A DNA stretch of 64,000 nt from Methylomicrobium lacus LW14 (GCF_000527095.1 NZ_AZUN01000001.1:3795501-3859500), one strand, 5' to 3'; positions 8,774 to 18,927 are shown, numbered from the stretch's first letter. Notes: generated from the sequence alone by a model not told the origin. A program made the numbers and translations.

Positions 8774-9849
8774 CTCAAGCGATCGCCGCCCGCTTTGCGC
8801 TCGATTACGGCGCCTTTCGCCTCGATGTCGATCTTCGCCTGCCGGGTTCGGGTATCAGCGTGCTGTTCGGGCCGTCAGGTTCCGGCAAGACCACCCTGCT
8901 GCGCTGCATCGCGGGCCTCGAACGGCCGGCCGTCGGCCGGCTGACGATCAACGGCAAAGTCTGGCAGGACAGCGAACGCGGCCTGTTTTTACCGACGCAT
9001 CAACGCGCGCTCGGCTATGTGTTTCAGCAGGCCAATCTGTTTCCGCATTTGAACGTTTACAAGAATGTGTGTTTCGGCCTGAAGCGGATCGGCAAAACGC
9101 CTGCGGCCGCAGGTCTCGACCACACGATAGAACTGTTGGGCATCGGCCATCTGCTGGACAGGATGCCGGCGCGTTTGTCCGGCGGCGAGCGGCAGCGCGT
9201 CGCGATCGCCCGGGCGCTGGTCTTGCAGCCGGACATCCTGCTGATGGACGAGCCGCTGGCGGCGCTGGATTATCAGCGCAAGCAGGAGATTCTGCCGTAC
9301 CTGACGCGGCTCCATCAGGCGCTGGACATCCCGGTGCTGTATGTGACTCATGCGCGGCAGGAAGTCGCAAAACTGGCCGATCATCTGGTGGTGTTGCACG
9401 AAGGCCGGGTGCAGGCGTCGGGCCCGCTTGCCGAAACCCTGAGCCGGATCGATCTGCCGCAGGCGGAGGACAAACAGGCCGCGATGATCTGGGAAGGCCG
9501 CATCGCCGCGCATGAAAGCGAATACCTTCTGACCCGGGTCGACTGTGCCGGCATCGAACTGAGCATGCCATTGGTAGACGGCGCGATCGGCTCGCCGGTA
9601 CGGCTACAGATATACGCCAGCGACGTCAGCATCACGCTGGAAGCGCCGCATGCGACCAGCATCCTGAACGTGCTGCCCGCCACGATCATCGGCATGGCCG
9701 ATCATTTGAACGGACAGACGGTCCTGCGTCTGAAGGCCGGCGCGTTGCCGCTGCTGGCGCATATCACTCGCAAGTCCAGGCAATTGCTGAATTTACAGGT
9801 GGGCAAAAGCGTTTATGTGCAGATCAAAGGCACATCCTTATTGAATTGA
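8770..9849 (+). CDS. modC: Molybdate ABC transporter ATP-binding protein ModC
   Basis: Protein of 359 residues. The ATPase domain has Walker A GPSGSGKTTLL, a Q-loop region YVFQQANLFPHLNV, signature RLSGGERQRVAIARAL and Walker B ILLMDEPLAALD. A C-terminal TOBE/Mop domain from about residue 290 contains SILNVLPATIIGM. The ATG at 8770 overlaps the modB stop; an upstream in-frame start at 8677 would lie inside modB. ModC energises molybdate import, and the C-terminal domain may sense cytoplasmic molybdate. The total length is usual for ModC. Confidence 0.96.
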   Translation: MTQAIAARFALDYGAFRLDVDLRLPGSGISVLFGPSGSGKTTLLRCIAGLERPAVGRLTINGKVWQDSERGLFLPTHQRALGYVFQQANLFPHLNVYKNVCFGLKRIGKTPAAAGLDHTIELLGIGHLLDRMPARLSGGERQRVAIARALVLQPDILLMDEPLAALDYQRKQEILPYLTRLHQALDIPVLYVTHARQEVAKLADHLVVLHEGRVQASGPLAETLSRIDLPQAEDKQAAMIWEGRIAAHESEYLLTRVDCAGIELSMPLVDGAIGSPVRLQIYASDVSITLEAPHATSILNVLPATIIGMADHLNGQTVLRLKAGALPLLAHITRKSRQLLNLQVGKSVYVQIKGTSLLN

Positions 9850-9870
9850 TAGAGTCAAAGGAGACCGAAC

Positions 9871-10302
9871 ATGAAAGTCAGTGCACGCAACCAATTTACC
9901 GGCACGATCAGCGAAGTGCAGACCGGTGCGATCTATACCGAAGTCTCCGTCCTATTAAAGGGCGGCGAGACTACGATCAAGGCGATGATCACCAAGGAAT
10001 CGGCGGAATCGCTCGGCATCAAGCCCGGCATCCCGGCGATCGCCTTGGTCAAGGCGCCGCAGGTCATCATCGTCACCGACTTTGGCGGCTATCGGATTTC
10101 GGCGCGCAATCAACTGCAAGGGAAGATCGTCAAACTGATCAAGGGCGCGATCAACACCGAAGTCGACATCGAATTGAAGGGCGGCGAGCAGGTGACCGCG
10201 ACGGTGACCAATGACAGCGCCGAAACGCTCGGCTTGCAGATTGGGCAAACGGTGACCGCGGTGTTCAAATCCAGCGCGGTGATATTGGCCGTGGCGTCTT
10301 GA
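9871..10302 (+). CDS. Di-domain molybdopterin-binding (Mop) protein
   Basis: Protein of 143 residues made of two tandem Mop repeats, beginning SARNQFTGTISEV at residue 3 and SARNQLQGKIVKL at about residue 74. Each repeat carries the typical pattern of a TEV strand, a KGGE turn and a final strand (ALVKAPQVI, AVFKSSAVI). Such proteins are cytoplasmic molybdate storage or homeostasis proteins related to the ModE and ModC sensor domains. It ends the mod operon, with a good ribosome site (AAAGGAGA) 21 bases after modC. A hairpin at 10317-10349 follows. Confidence 0.9.
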   Translation: MKVSARNQFTGTISEVQTGAIYTEVSVLLKGGETTIKAMITKESAESLGIKPGIPAIALVKAPQVIIVTDFGGYRISARNQLQGKIVKLIKGAINTEVDIELKGGEQVTATVTNDSAETLGLQIGQTVTAVFKSSAVILAVAS

Positions 10303-10316
10303 AGATCGGGTGATGA

Positions 10317-10349
10317 AGACCTGCCGGGTTTTTAAAACCTGGCAGGTCT
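10317..10349. repeat. Long palindrome after the mod operon
   Basis: AGACCTGCC at 10317-10325 pairs with GGCAGGTCT at 10341-10349, and GGTTTT with AAAACC inside, giving a stem of about 16 pairs with almost no loop. There is no T-tract after it, so it is a weak intrinsic terminator at best. It looks like a dispersed intergenic palindrome, but only one copy is in this window. Confidence 0.6.
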
Positions 10350-10425
10350 AGGGGGAAGTTATTTTTGACCGAATCCTTTCGCTTTTCGGCCATCACCGTC
10401 ATCGTCCGAATGGTCCTCATCCTGC

Positions 10426-11343
10426 ATGTTTATCCGGCAAATCCATTATCTGCTCGCCCTCGCGAAAACCAGGCATTTCGGCCGCGCGGCTGACATCAGT
10501 CATGTATCTCAACCCGCCTTGTCCACCGCGATTCAACATCTTGAGGAAGAACTGGGCATTACCCTTATTCAACGCGGACAACGTTTTGAGGGCTTTACCG
10601 AGGAAGGCGAGCGGGTTTTGCAATGGGCGCGCATTTTAGCGCAAAACTGGGAAGGCATGCGCCAAGCCGCCGCGCAGTACAGCCGACAGCTCACCGGTAT
10701 TTTACGGATAGGGGCCATACCTACCACGCTGGCCGTTACACCGCTGTTGACGCAACCTGTTCAAACCGAATATCCCGGCATCGCCATCCAACTCGCTTCC
10801 CTTTGCGCCGAGGAAATCATCCGCCATCTCGACAACTTCGAACTGGATTTGGGATTGACTTACCTGGGCGACCCCAGGCTAAAAGGGTTCAGGGCTTTGC
10901 CTCTCTTCCGCGAGCGCTATGTGCTGTTGGCCCGCAATCCCTCTCCTGATTTGATCAAAAGCCGTTTGAGCTGGAGCGACGTCGAAGGACTTCCTTTATG
11001 CTTGCTGACGCAGAACATGCAAAACCGCCGCCTGATCGATGCGGCCTTTCGCGAAGCCGAGGTGATGCCCAAGGTCATGCTGGAAACCGACTCGATCTCC
11101 GCCTTATACGCCCATGTGCGCAGCGCCGGCTTTTACAGTGTGGTTCCGCACAGCATGTTACACCAGTTCGAACCCGATCAGGAGATCGTCGCCATACCGC
11201 TAAGTCCCGAGTTATCGCGGGAAGTGGGTTTGATCGTGCGCCGCCAGGATTTGCCGTCACCGATACAGGATGCGGCCTGGAACATAGCCCAACATCTGGA
11301 TTTGCAACACCGATTCGATGCCTTGATAGCCGCGAGCTATTAA
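10426..11343 (+). CDS. LysR family regulator next to formate dehydrogenase
   Basis: Protein of 305 residues. The N-terminal winged helix-turn-helix covers residues 1-60 (RAADISHVSQPALSTAIQHL, LGITLIQR), followed by a periplasmic-binding-type effector domain (LRIGAIPTTLAVTPLL, FELDLGLTYLG). The length is usual for the family. It lies 126 bases upstream of formate dehydrogenase on the same strand. LysR proteins of similar type are known next to fds formate dehydrogenase operons, so I infer control of formate oxidation. Because cyanase follows, a CynR-like role is the alternative. The effector is unknown. Confidence 0.85.
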   Translation: MFIRQIHYLLALAKTRHFGRAADISHVSQPALSTAIQHLEEELGITLIQRGQRFEGFTEEGERVLQWARILAQNWEGMRQAAAQYSRQLTGILRIGAIPTTLAVTPLLTQPVQTEYPGIAIQLASLCAEEIIRHLDNFELDLGLTYLGDPRLKGFRALPLFRERYVLLARNPSPDLIKSRLSWSDVEGLPLCLLTQNMQNRRLIDAAFREAEVMPKVMLETDSISALYAHVRSAGFYSVVPHSMLHQFEPDQEIVAIPLSPELSREVGLIVRRQDLPSPIQDAAWNIAQHLDLQHRFDALIAASY

Positions 11344-11469
11344 ACCATTCGCTCAAACGATTGGACGCCAAGAACCGATTAAGCCGACAATACCTTTACC
11401 CGGCCGGGATACATCAGGGCATACAAGGTTATGCCCCGGCATCCAATCAATAACAAGGTAAAAAATAAC

Positions 11470-12684
11470 ATGGCGAAAATTGTTTGCGTGCTTTATGACG
11501 ATCCTGTCGACGGCTATCCCACTTCCTACGCTCGCGATGACCTCCCGCAGCCGGAGCGCTACCCGGACGGACAAACGTTGCCGACGCCAAAGAGGATTGA
11601 TTTCAAGCCGGGCGCATTGCTCGGCAGCGTTTCGGGCGAACTGGGCCTGCGTAAATATCTGGAGTCGAATGGCCATCAACTGGTTGTGACCTCCAGCAAG
11701 GACGGCGCCGACAGCGTGCTGGACCGCGAGCTGCACGACGCCGAAATCGTCATTTCCCAGCCGTTCTGGCCCGCCTACATGACCGCCGAGCGCATCGCCA
11801 AGGCGAAAAATCTGAAACTGATCGTGACCGCCGGCATCGGATCCGATCACACCGACCTGCAGGCGGCGATCGAACGCGACATTACCGTGGCCGAAGTCAC
11901 CTACTGCAACAGCCACAGCGTGGCCGAGCATGTCGTGATGATGACGCTGGCCCTGGTGCGCAATTACATCCCGTCCTACAATTGGGTGATCAAAGGCGGC
12001 TGGAATATCGCCGACTGCGTGGCGCGTTCCTACGACCTGGAAGCGATGAATGTCGGCACCGTGGCCGCCGGCCGTATCGGCCTGCGCGTATTACGCCTGC
12101 TGAAACCTTTCGACGTGAAGCTGCACTATCTGGATCGCCATCGTTTGCCGGAAGCGGTTGAAAAGGAACTGAATCTGACTTACCACGCCAGCCTGGAAAG
12201 CCTGACCCAGGTGTGCGACGTCGTGACCTTGAACTGCCCGCTGCATCCTGAAACCGAGCACATGATCAACGAGCAGTCGCTGAAGAACTTCAAACGCGGC
12301 GCTTACCTGATCAACACCGCGCGCGGCAAGCTGTGCGATCGCGACGCGATCGTCAGGGCGCTGGAAAGCGGCCAATTGGCCGGTTATGCGGGCGATGTCT
12401 GGTTCCCGCAACCGGCTCCGCAAGATCATCCTTGGCGCACGATGCCGCATCATGGCATGACTCCGCACATCTCCGGAACCAGCCTGTCGGCGCAGACCCG
12501 TTACGCTGCCGGCACCCGCGAGATCCTGGAATGCTATTTTGAGGGCCGGCCCATCCGCGACGAGTACCTGATCGTACAAGGCGGCCAGTTGGCCGGCGTC
12601 GGCGCGCATTCCTACAGCAAAGGCAACGCCACCGGCGGATCGGAAGAAGCCGCCAAGTTCAAAAAGGACGGTGTAGCGGTTTAG
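11470..12684 (+). CDS. fdh: NAD-dependent formate dehydrogenase (metal-free, D-2-hydroxyacid type)
   Basis: Protein of 404 residues that oxidises formate to CO2 with NAD. It matches bacterial metal-independent formate dehydrogenase: the start AKIVCVLYDDPVDGYP, TYCNSHSVAEHVVMM with the substrate-binding Asn, the nucleotide motif GTVAAGRIGLRVL followed by YLDRHR, whose Asp favours NAD over NADP, NTARGKLCDRDA with the catalytic Arg, and the GDVWFPQPAPQDHPW / MTPHISGTS region with the catalytic His. The ATG at 11470 gives the family N-terminus and length; an in-frame ATG at 11431 adds an unsupported leader. In a methanotroph it is the last step of dissimilatory C1 oxidation and yields NADH. It needs no molybdenum although it sits beside the molybdate uptake genes. 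Confidence 0.96.
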   Translation: MAKIVCVLYDDPVDGYPTSYARDDLPQPERYPDGQTLPTPKRIDFKPGALLGSVSGELGLRKYLESNGHQLVVTSSKDGADSVLDRELHDAEIVISQPFWPAYMTAERIAKAKNLKLIVTAGIGSDHTDLQAAIERDITVAEVTYCNSHSVAEHVVMMTLALVRNYIPSYNWVIKGGWNIADCVARSYDLEAMNVGTVAAGRIGLRVLRLLKPFDVKLHYLDRHRLPEAVEKELNLTYHASLESLTQVCDVVTLNCPLHPETEHMINEQSLKNFKRGAYLINTARGKLCDRDAIVRALESGQLAGYAGDVWFPQPAPQDHPWRTMPHHGMTPHISGTSLSAQTRYAAGTREILECYFEGRPIRDEYLIVQGGQLAGVGAHSYSKGNATGGSEEAAKFKKDGVAV

Positions 12685-12700
12685 TCGTTGAGCCGACACT

Positions 12701-12727
12701 GGAAGGCATCGGGATTCGATGCCTTCC
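12701..12727. terminator. Hairpin between fdh and cynS
   Basis: GGAAGGCATCG at 12701-12711 pairs perfectly with CGATGCCTTCC at 12717-12727, with loop GGATT. No clear T-tract follows, so it may be a weak terminator or an mRNA 3' end stabiliser for fdh that still lets some transcription reach cynS. Confidence 0.5.
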
Positions 12728-12826
12728 GGTCGTCTCTGCCGTCAATCCTTCAACGCGAGGCGTCGTAATCAATTGCCATCGATCCGTGCCGATGCTCCGC
12801 ATTTTTTCACATACCAGGAGAAGCCC

Positions 12827-13270
12827 ATGAACAGGTTCGAAGTCACCGAGAAAATCATCGCCGCCAAGGTCAGTCAGGGTCTGAAATGGGCCGACGTCGC
12901 CGCCAGGGTCGGCCAGAGCAAGGAATGGGTCACCGCGGCCTGCCTTGGTCAAATGACACTCACGAAAGATCAAGCCGCCGTAGTCGGAGAGTTCTTCGGC
13001 CTGACCGAGGAAGAACGGCAATGGCTGACGGTGGTGCCTTACAAGGGGTCATTGCCCACCGATATTCCGGCCGATCCGCTGATCTACCGCTTCCACGAAT
13101 TGATCAGTGTCTATGGAACCACCTTCAAGGAGCTAATCCACGAAGAGTTTGGCGACGGCATCATGAGCGCAATTGACTTCAAGATGGATTTGAGCCGCGA
13201 ATCCGATCCGAACGGCGACCGGGTCAAGATCACGATGTCCGGAAAGTTCTTGCCCTACAAAATCTATTGA
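12827..13270 (+). CDS. cynS: Cyanate hydratase (cyanase)
   Basis: Protein of 147 residues that converts cyanate and bicarbonate to ammonia and CO2. The N-terminal helical domain contains KVSQGLKWADVAARVGQS. The C-terminal catalytic domain has PLIYRFHELISVYG, with the Arg and Glu of the active site, and FGDGIMSAIDF with the catalytic Ser, ending in FLPYKIY as in the family. The ATG at 12827 has an AGGAG site; an upstream in-frame start at 12719 lies in the hairpin region. Cyanate detoxification frees ammonium for nitrogen use. Formate dehydrogenase upstream releases CO2, the source of the co-substrate bicarbonate. Confidence 0.95.
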   Translation: MNRFEVTEKIIAAKVSQGLKWADVAARVGQSKEWVTAACLGQMTLTKDQAAVVGEFFGLTEEERQWLTVVPYKGSLPTDIPADPLIYRFHELISVYGTTFKELIHEEFGDGIMSAIDFKMDLSRESDPNGDRVKITMSGKFLPYKIY

Positions 13271-13544
13271 AGCGTTCAAGACGCTGCCTTCGCCTGTCTT
13301 TCCTGCAAGTCAGGCAGGGTAGCATATCCATTACCATTGTTGAGTCTGATTTTAAAGGTTACACCTTGGTCGAGGCCGGCTATTTGCGTATTGAGAGCGC
13401 TTATATTGAATCGGCGCTATGCTTCCTGAATGAAGCCGGCATTGCTGCATTATTGGTCTATTCGTCTAGGATTTCATCTCCCCCTGTCATTCAGAAGACG
13501 AGGACTATTGATTCGGCTCCAATGACTGGCTTGCGATAAAGCCG
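13271..13544 (+). other. Gap with no convincing gene
   Basis: The + strand is open from a TTG overlapping the cynS stop (13267) to 13539, about 90 codons, but the translation has no recognisable motif and no ribosome site of its own. Codon use is unlike the neighbours. Given the gene stub immediately to the right, this interval is probably decayed sequence. Confidence 0.4.
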
Positions 13545-13688
13545 TTAACCCAAACTCTGCGGTTCGGTCATCATCTTGGCAACGGCGGCCGCGAGCGGGT
13601 TATTGGATTGATTCAATCCCTCGATCACGCTCTGTTGTTCTTCTGGCGCGCGGTTTTGGCTGATTTTGAATTTGCTTTCGGTCTTGAT
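13545..13688 (-). pseudogene. C-terminal stub of an FMN-binding negative regulator (PaiB-like)
   Basis: Read on the minus strand directly after the folA stop and in the same frame, this stretch encodes 47 residues and a TAA stop. It contains ESKFKISQNRAPEEQQSVIE, then GLNQSNNPLAAAVAKMM. This matches the C-terminal end of PaiB-type FMN-binding regulators, where a K-x-K-x-S-Q-N-R-x-x-E-x-x-x-x-V-I-x-G-L pattern is usual. No start or N-terminal four fifths is present, because folA replaces it. It is read only as a trailer of the folA mRNA and is presumably non-functional. Confidence 0.65.
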
Positions 13689-14186
13689 CTACGGTTTCAT
13701 TTTTCGATCCAGCCGTAAAAAGCTATATCCAAAGCCCGTATCGACATCATCATCGACATCTTCCCGTTCCGACTCCGACCATTCGTTCATGTCCAGTTCC
13801 GGAAAAAACGTATCCCCCGGAAATTCCCGCCTGATTTCAGTCAAATAAATTGTTTCAGCTCTCGGTAAAAGGGCTTGATAAAGATCGGAACCGCCGATCA
13901 CGAAAATCTCGCCGGCATGCCGGCAGCCGGTCCAGATCGCGGTTTCAAGATCGTTCACGACCACGCAGCCTTCCTGCGTGTAGGCAGGGTTCCGGGTCAG
14001 GACGATGTTGGTGCGGCCGGGCAGCGGGCGGCCGATCGATTCGAAGGTTTTCCGGCCCATCAGGATCGGCGAGCCCATCGTGATCTTTTTGAAGCGTTTC
14101 AGGTCGGCCGACAGGTGCCAGGGCATTTTGTTGTTCAGGCCGATGACCCGGTTGCTCGCCATCGCGACGATAAGTGAGATTTTCAT
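13689..14186 (-). CDS. folA: Dihydrofolate reductase
   Basis: Protein of 165 residues reducing dihydrofolate to tetrahydrofolate with NADPH. It shows the DHFR pattern: ISLIVAMASNRVIGLNNKMPWHL, with MPWHLSADLKRFK carrying the catalytic Asp, PILMGRKTFESIGRPLPGR binding the cofactor, and FVIGGSDLYQALLP. The length is close to E. coli FolA (159). It is convergent with cynS and divergent from the asparaginase gene 58 bases away. The gene ends at a TAG directly followed by the stub of another gene in the same frame, so the 3' end lies at a deletion or recombination junction, although the DHFR domain itself is complete. Confidence 0.95.
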   Translation of the reverse strand: MKISLIVAMASNRVIGLNNKMPWHLSADLKRFKKITMGSPILMGRKTFESIGRPLPGRTNIVLTRNPAYTQEGCVVVNDLETAIWTGCRHAGEIFVIGGSDLYQALLPRAETIYLTEIRREFPGDTFFPELDMNEWSESEREDVDDDVDTGFGYSFLRLDRKMKP

Positions 14187-14244
14187 GTTGGGGTGGTTTA
14201 GAATCTGAGGCGCTTTGAGCTTAGAAAAAGATAAACATCATACT

Positions 14245-15267
14245 ATGAAACATATTCTGGTTGTATTCACCGGCGGCACGATCGGATCAAGCGCCAGCGA
14301 CGGCACGATCAAGCCGTCCGAGTCGGCGCCTTTCAAGTTGCTAGGCGAATTTCAGTGGCGCTTCCCCGAGGCGGCGAAGGACATCGCATTCGAGTCGATC
14401 GAGCCGATTCGGATGCTCAGCGAAAACCTCGCGCCTGCGGCATGGCCTATCATCATCGAAGCGATCGAGGCCAAACAGCCGGAACGCTATGACGGCGTGA
14501 TCGTGACGCACGGAACCGATACCCTGGCCTACACCGCGGCGGCGCTCAGCTTTTATTTCCACGGGCTGAAAGTGCCTTTGCTGATGGTATCGAGCGATTA
14601 CCCGCTCGATCATCCGAAGGCCAACGGGCTGGATAATTTTCATTGCGCGGTCGATTTTATCCGAGAGATTAAGGACCCCGGCGTGTTCGTGCCTTACCGC
14701 AATCAGGGTCAGACCCTACAGGTGCACCGTGGCGCGCGGCTGGCGTCGTCGCCGCAATTGAGCGGCGATTTTTTCAGCGTGCAGGGGCAAAGCTACTTGG
14801 AGTATGACGGCGGCCGGTTTATCGGGACCGGAATGCCGGCGTTTAAGCGGCAAGCGGAATTGCCCAAGTTGAAGCCGCTGTTTTCAGACCGCATCCTGAT
14901 GATCCGGCCTTATCCGGGCCTTGATTACGCGCATTTTTCCCTCGACGGCGTCGATGCGGTATTGCATGACCTATACCATTCCGGCACCGCATGCAGCACC
15001 CTGCAATGGGGCGACAATCATTCGCTGCTGGCGTTCATCAAGCGCTGCCGGCAGCAGGGCGTGAAGCTTTACCTCGCGCCGGCGCGGCAATCGCCCGATG
15101 CGTATGAAAGCACGCGGTGCTTGCTCGATGCGGGTGCGGAAATGATCTGGAATCAATCGATCGAAGCGGCTTATGTGAAACTGGCGCTGGCGTATGGGAA
15201 TTTTCAGGAGGGGCAGGATATTGCGGCCTTTCTGGCGGTCGATATGGCCGGGGAGCATGTTCATTGA
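14245..15267 (+). CDS. Type I L-asparaginase family protein
   Basis: Protein of 340 residues hydrolysing asparagine (possibly also glutamine) to aspartate and ammonia in the cytoplasm; there is no signal peptide. The first active-site motif FTGGTIGSS lies near residue 9 with the nucleophilic Thr, and the second, VTHGTDTLAYTAAALSF, near residue 90. After the small C-terminal linker, SGTACSTLQWG and a second alpha/beta domain follow. I prefer the ATG at 14245 because it opens directly with the first strand KHILVVFTGG. It is a single gene with no operon partner. Confidence 0.85.
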   Translation: MKHILVVFTGGTIGSSASDGTIKPSESAPFKLLGEFQWRFPEAAKDIAFESIEPIRMLSENLAPAAWPIIIEAIEAKQPERYDGVIVTHGTDTLAYTAAALSFYFHGLKVPLLMVSSDYPLDHPKANGLDNFHCAVDFIREIKDPGVFVPYRNQGQTLQVHRGARLASSPQLSGDFFSVQGQSYLEYDGGRFIGTGMPAFKRQAELPKLKPLFSDRILMIRPYPGLDYAHFSLDGVDAVLHDLYHSGTACSTLQWGDNHSLLAFIKRCRQQGVKLYLAPARQSPDAYESTRCLLDAGAEMIWNQSIEAAYVKLALAYGNFQEGQDIAAFLAVDMAGEHVH

Positions 15268-15334
15268 TCGCGATGCTAGCAGGCGCTATCATTTGAGAAA
15301 TGTTGAATTTTGAGGCCGATTGATGGGGGCTCGC

Positions 15335-15568
15335 ATGGCAAATATAAGCATCAGAAAATTAGACGACGATGTATTTTTTAGGCTGCGCACCCTTGCAGAG
15401 GAACACGGTGTGTCGATGGAAGAAGAAGTTCGCCGAATTCTTAAACAAGCCGTTACTACACAGCAAGTGAAGCTAGGCGACATGGCGTTGCAGTTATTTG
15501 GCAAAGAACAGGGTGTTGAATTGGATTTGCCGCGCCATGCGGCGCACGATCCGATGGAGCGGCAATAA
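15335..15568 (+). CDS. FitA-like ribbon-helix-helix antitoxin (toxin partner broken)
   Basis: Protein of 77 residues. The N-terminus MANISIRKLDDDVFFRL continuing into a helix with EEHGVSMEEEVRRIL is the FitA/plasmid-stability RHH fold, which binds DNA as a dimer and usually blocks a PIN-domain RNase. The C-terminal tail would contact the toxin. The start at 15335 follows GGGGG; a TTG/ATG pair at 15320-15325 is an alternative. The expected toxin gene should overlap or follow directly, but only its last 38 codons remain at 15571-15687. The antitoxin is therefore probably an orphan left after toxin decay; it may still repress its promoter. Confidence 0.8.
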   Translation: MANISIRKLDDDVFFRLRTLAEEHGVSMEEEVRRILKQAVTTQQVKLGDMALQLFGKEQGVELDLPRHAAHDPMERQ

Positions 15569-15570
15569 CA

Positions 15571-15687
15571 CGGATCAATCACTTCAATCTGGCTACACGA
15601 AACATTAAAGATTTTGAGAACTGCGGTATTGATTTGATTAATCCGTCCATAATTCGTTTTTTGGCCGGATTGAAAATTCGCCATTAA
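15571..15687 (+). pseudogene. C-terminal stub of a FitB/VapC-type PIN toxin
   Basis: This reading frame encodes RINHFNLATRNIKDFENCGI, then DLINPSIIRFLAG and a TAA stop. The pattern HFNLATRNIKDFE with DLINP is the C-terminal PIN motif of FitB-like RNases, where the TRN..DF region carries an active-site Asp. No start and no N-terminal catalytic part exist between the antitoxin stop (15568) and this stub, so an internal deletion removed most of the toxin. The tail contains the clpB heat-shock promoter. Confidence 0.78.
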
Positions 15688-15697
15688 CGCCCCATAT
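15670..15697 (+). promoter_or_regulatory. Sigma-32 heat-shock promoter of clpB
   Basis: TTGAAA at 15670-15675 and CCCCATAT at 15690-15697 are separated by 14 bases. This is a near-exact match to the RpoH consensus (CTTGAAA, 13-15 bases, CCCCATnT). It lies 41 bases before the clpB ATG, as expected for a heat-shock chaperone gene. Confidence 0.88.
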
Positions 15698-15738
15698 CCC
15701 CCGCAACTTAATAAATTCCTTAATAGAGGTAAACCCAC

Positions 15739-18366
<2,628 letters not shown>

Positions 18367-18383
18367 TCCGCAAGACGAGGCAG

Positions 18384-18401
18384 GCCGGGTTAAAGCCCGG
18401 C
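18384..18401. terminator. Hairpin after clpB
   Basis: GCCGGG at 18384-18389 pairs with CCCGGC at 18396-18401 across TTAAAG; outer bases GAGGCAG and TTGTCCTC extend it imperfectly. The following TTGTCCTCATTCTC is only moderately T-rich. It is a plausible clpB terminator. Confidence 0.5.
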
Positions 18402-18440
18402 TTGTCCTCATTCTCGATTGCCGAGAATTTGCTATGCTTT

Positions 18441-18480
18441 AGGAGCGTTAGCCGCGACTGTCGCGGCTAACGCCTCTCCT
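18441..18480. repeat. Imperfect palindrome upstream of the YidD-like gene
   Basis: CGTTAGCCGCGA (18446-18457) and TCGCGGCTAACG (18461-18472) pair perfectly around CTG; AGGAG and CTCCT extend the stem with a three-base bulge. It is typical of dispersed REP-like palindromes. It may also fold in the leader of the gene starting at 18500. Confidence 0.6.
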
Positions 18481-18499
18481 AATATACCAGCATACGCAT

Positions 18500-18880
18500 G
18501 TGAAAACCCTCGTCATCCTGCTGATTGTTTTCTATCAAAAATTCATCTCGCCCATCAAGGGCTTCCGCTGCGCTTATGCGGTCCTGCATGGTGGCGATTC
18601 CTGTTCCGAGGCGGTCAAAAAAATCGTGCGGGATAAAGGCCCCGTCGGCGGCTACGCGGATATCCGCGCCCGTTTTCGAGACTGCAAGGAAGCCAACGAA
18701 ACCCTGATCAGAAACCGCCAACGCCGGCGTGGCCAGAATGATTGCGATGAGTGTTGCGATTGCGACTGTGGCTGCGATTGCATAGATGCTTGCCCTTCGA
18801 AGAAAGCGGGCGCCTGCGACGGCATCCACTGCGATCTGCCGGATTTGCCCTGCGATGGGCCTTGCGATTGTTCTTTTTAA
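18500..18880 (+). CDS. YidD-like protein with a cysteine-rich tail
   Basis: Protein of 126 residues. The first 70 fit the YidD (membrane insertion efficiency factor) family: an N-terminal hydrophobic helix LVILLIVFYQKFISPIKGF, then HGGDSCSEAVKKIV and GYADIRARFRDCKEA. Family members usually carry PTCSEYA at the centre; here it is altered to DSCSEAV. The last 48 residues hold 13 cysteines (CDECCDCDCGCDC, then DACP and a PCDGPCDC end), an acidic Cys-rich tail not normal for the housekeeping YidD. It is therefore a YidD paralogue whose tail may bind metal or form disulphides. It is not in the rnpA-yidD-yidC operon. The family call is good; the role is unknown. Confidence 0.75.
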   Translation: MKTLVILLIVFYQKFISPIKGFRCAYAVLHGGDSCSEAVKKIVRDKGPVGGYADIRARFRDCKEANETLIRNRQRRRGQNDCDECCDCDCGCDCIDACPSKKAGACDGIHCDLPDLPCDGPCDCSF

Positions 18881-18927
18881 AACGCAATGTTTTGTTCAGC
18901 GCGGCGGAGCTAAATCGTTTCATTTCG

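Noticed and set aside
10317..10349. Palindrome as a standard intrinsic terminator of the mod operon
   Set aside because: The stem is long and nearly loopless and lacks a following T-run; a dispersed palindrome is more likely.
13267..13539. 90-codon frame after cynS as a real gene
   Set aside because: It starts with TTG without a ribosome site, has no recognisable motif, and abuts a gene stub; kept only as a described gap.
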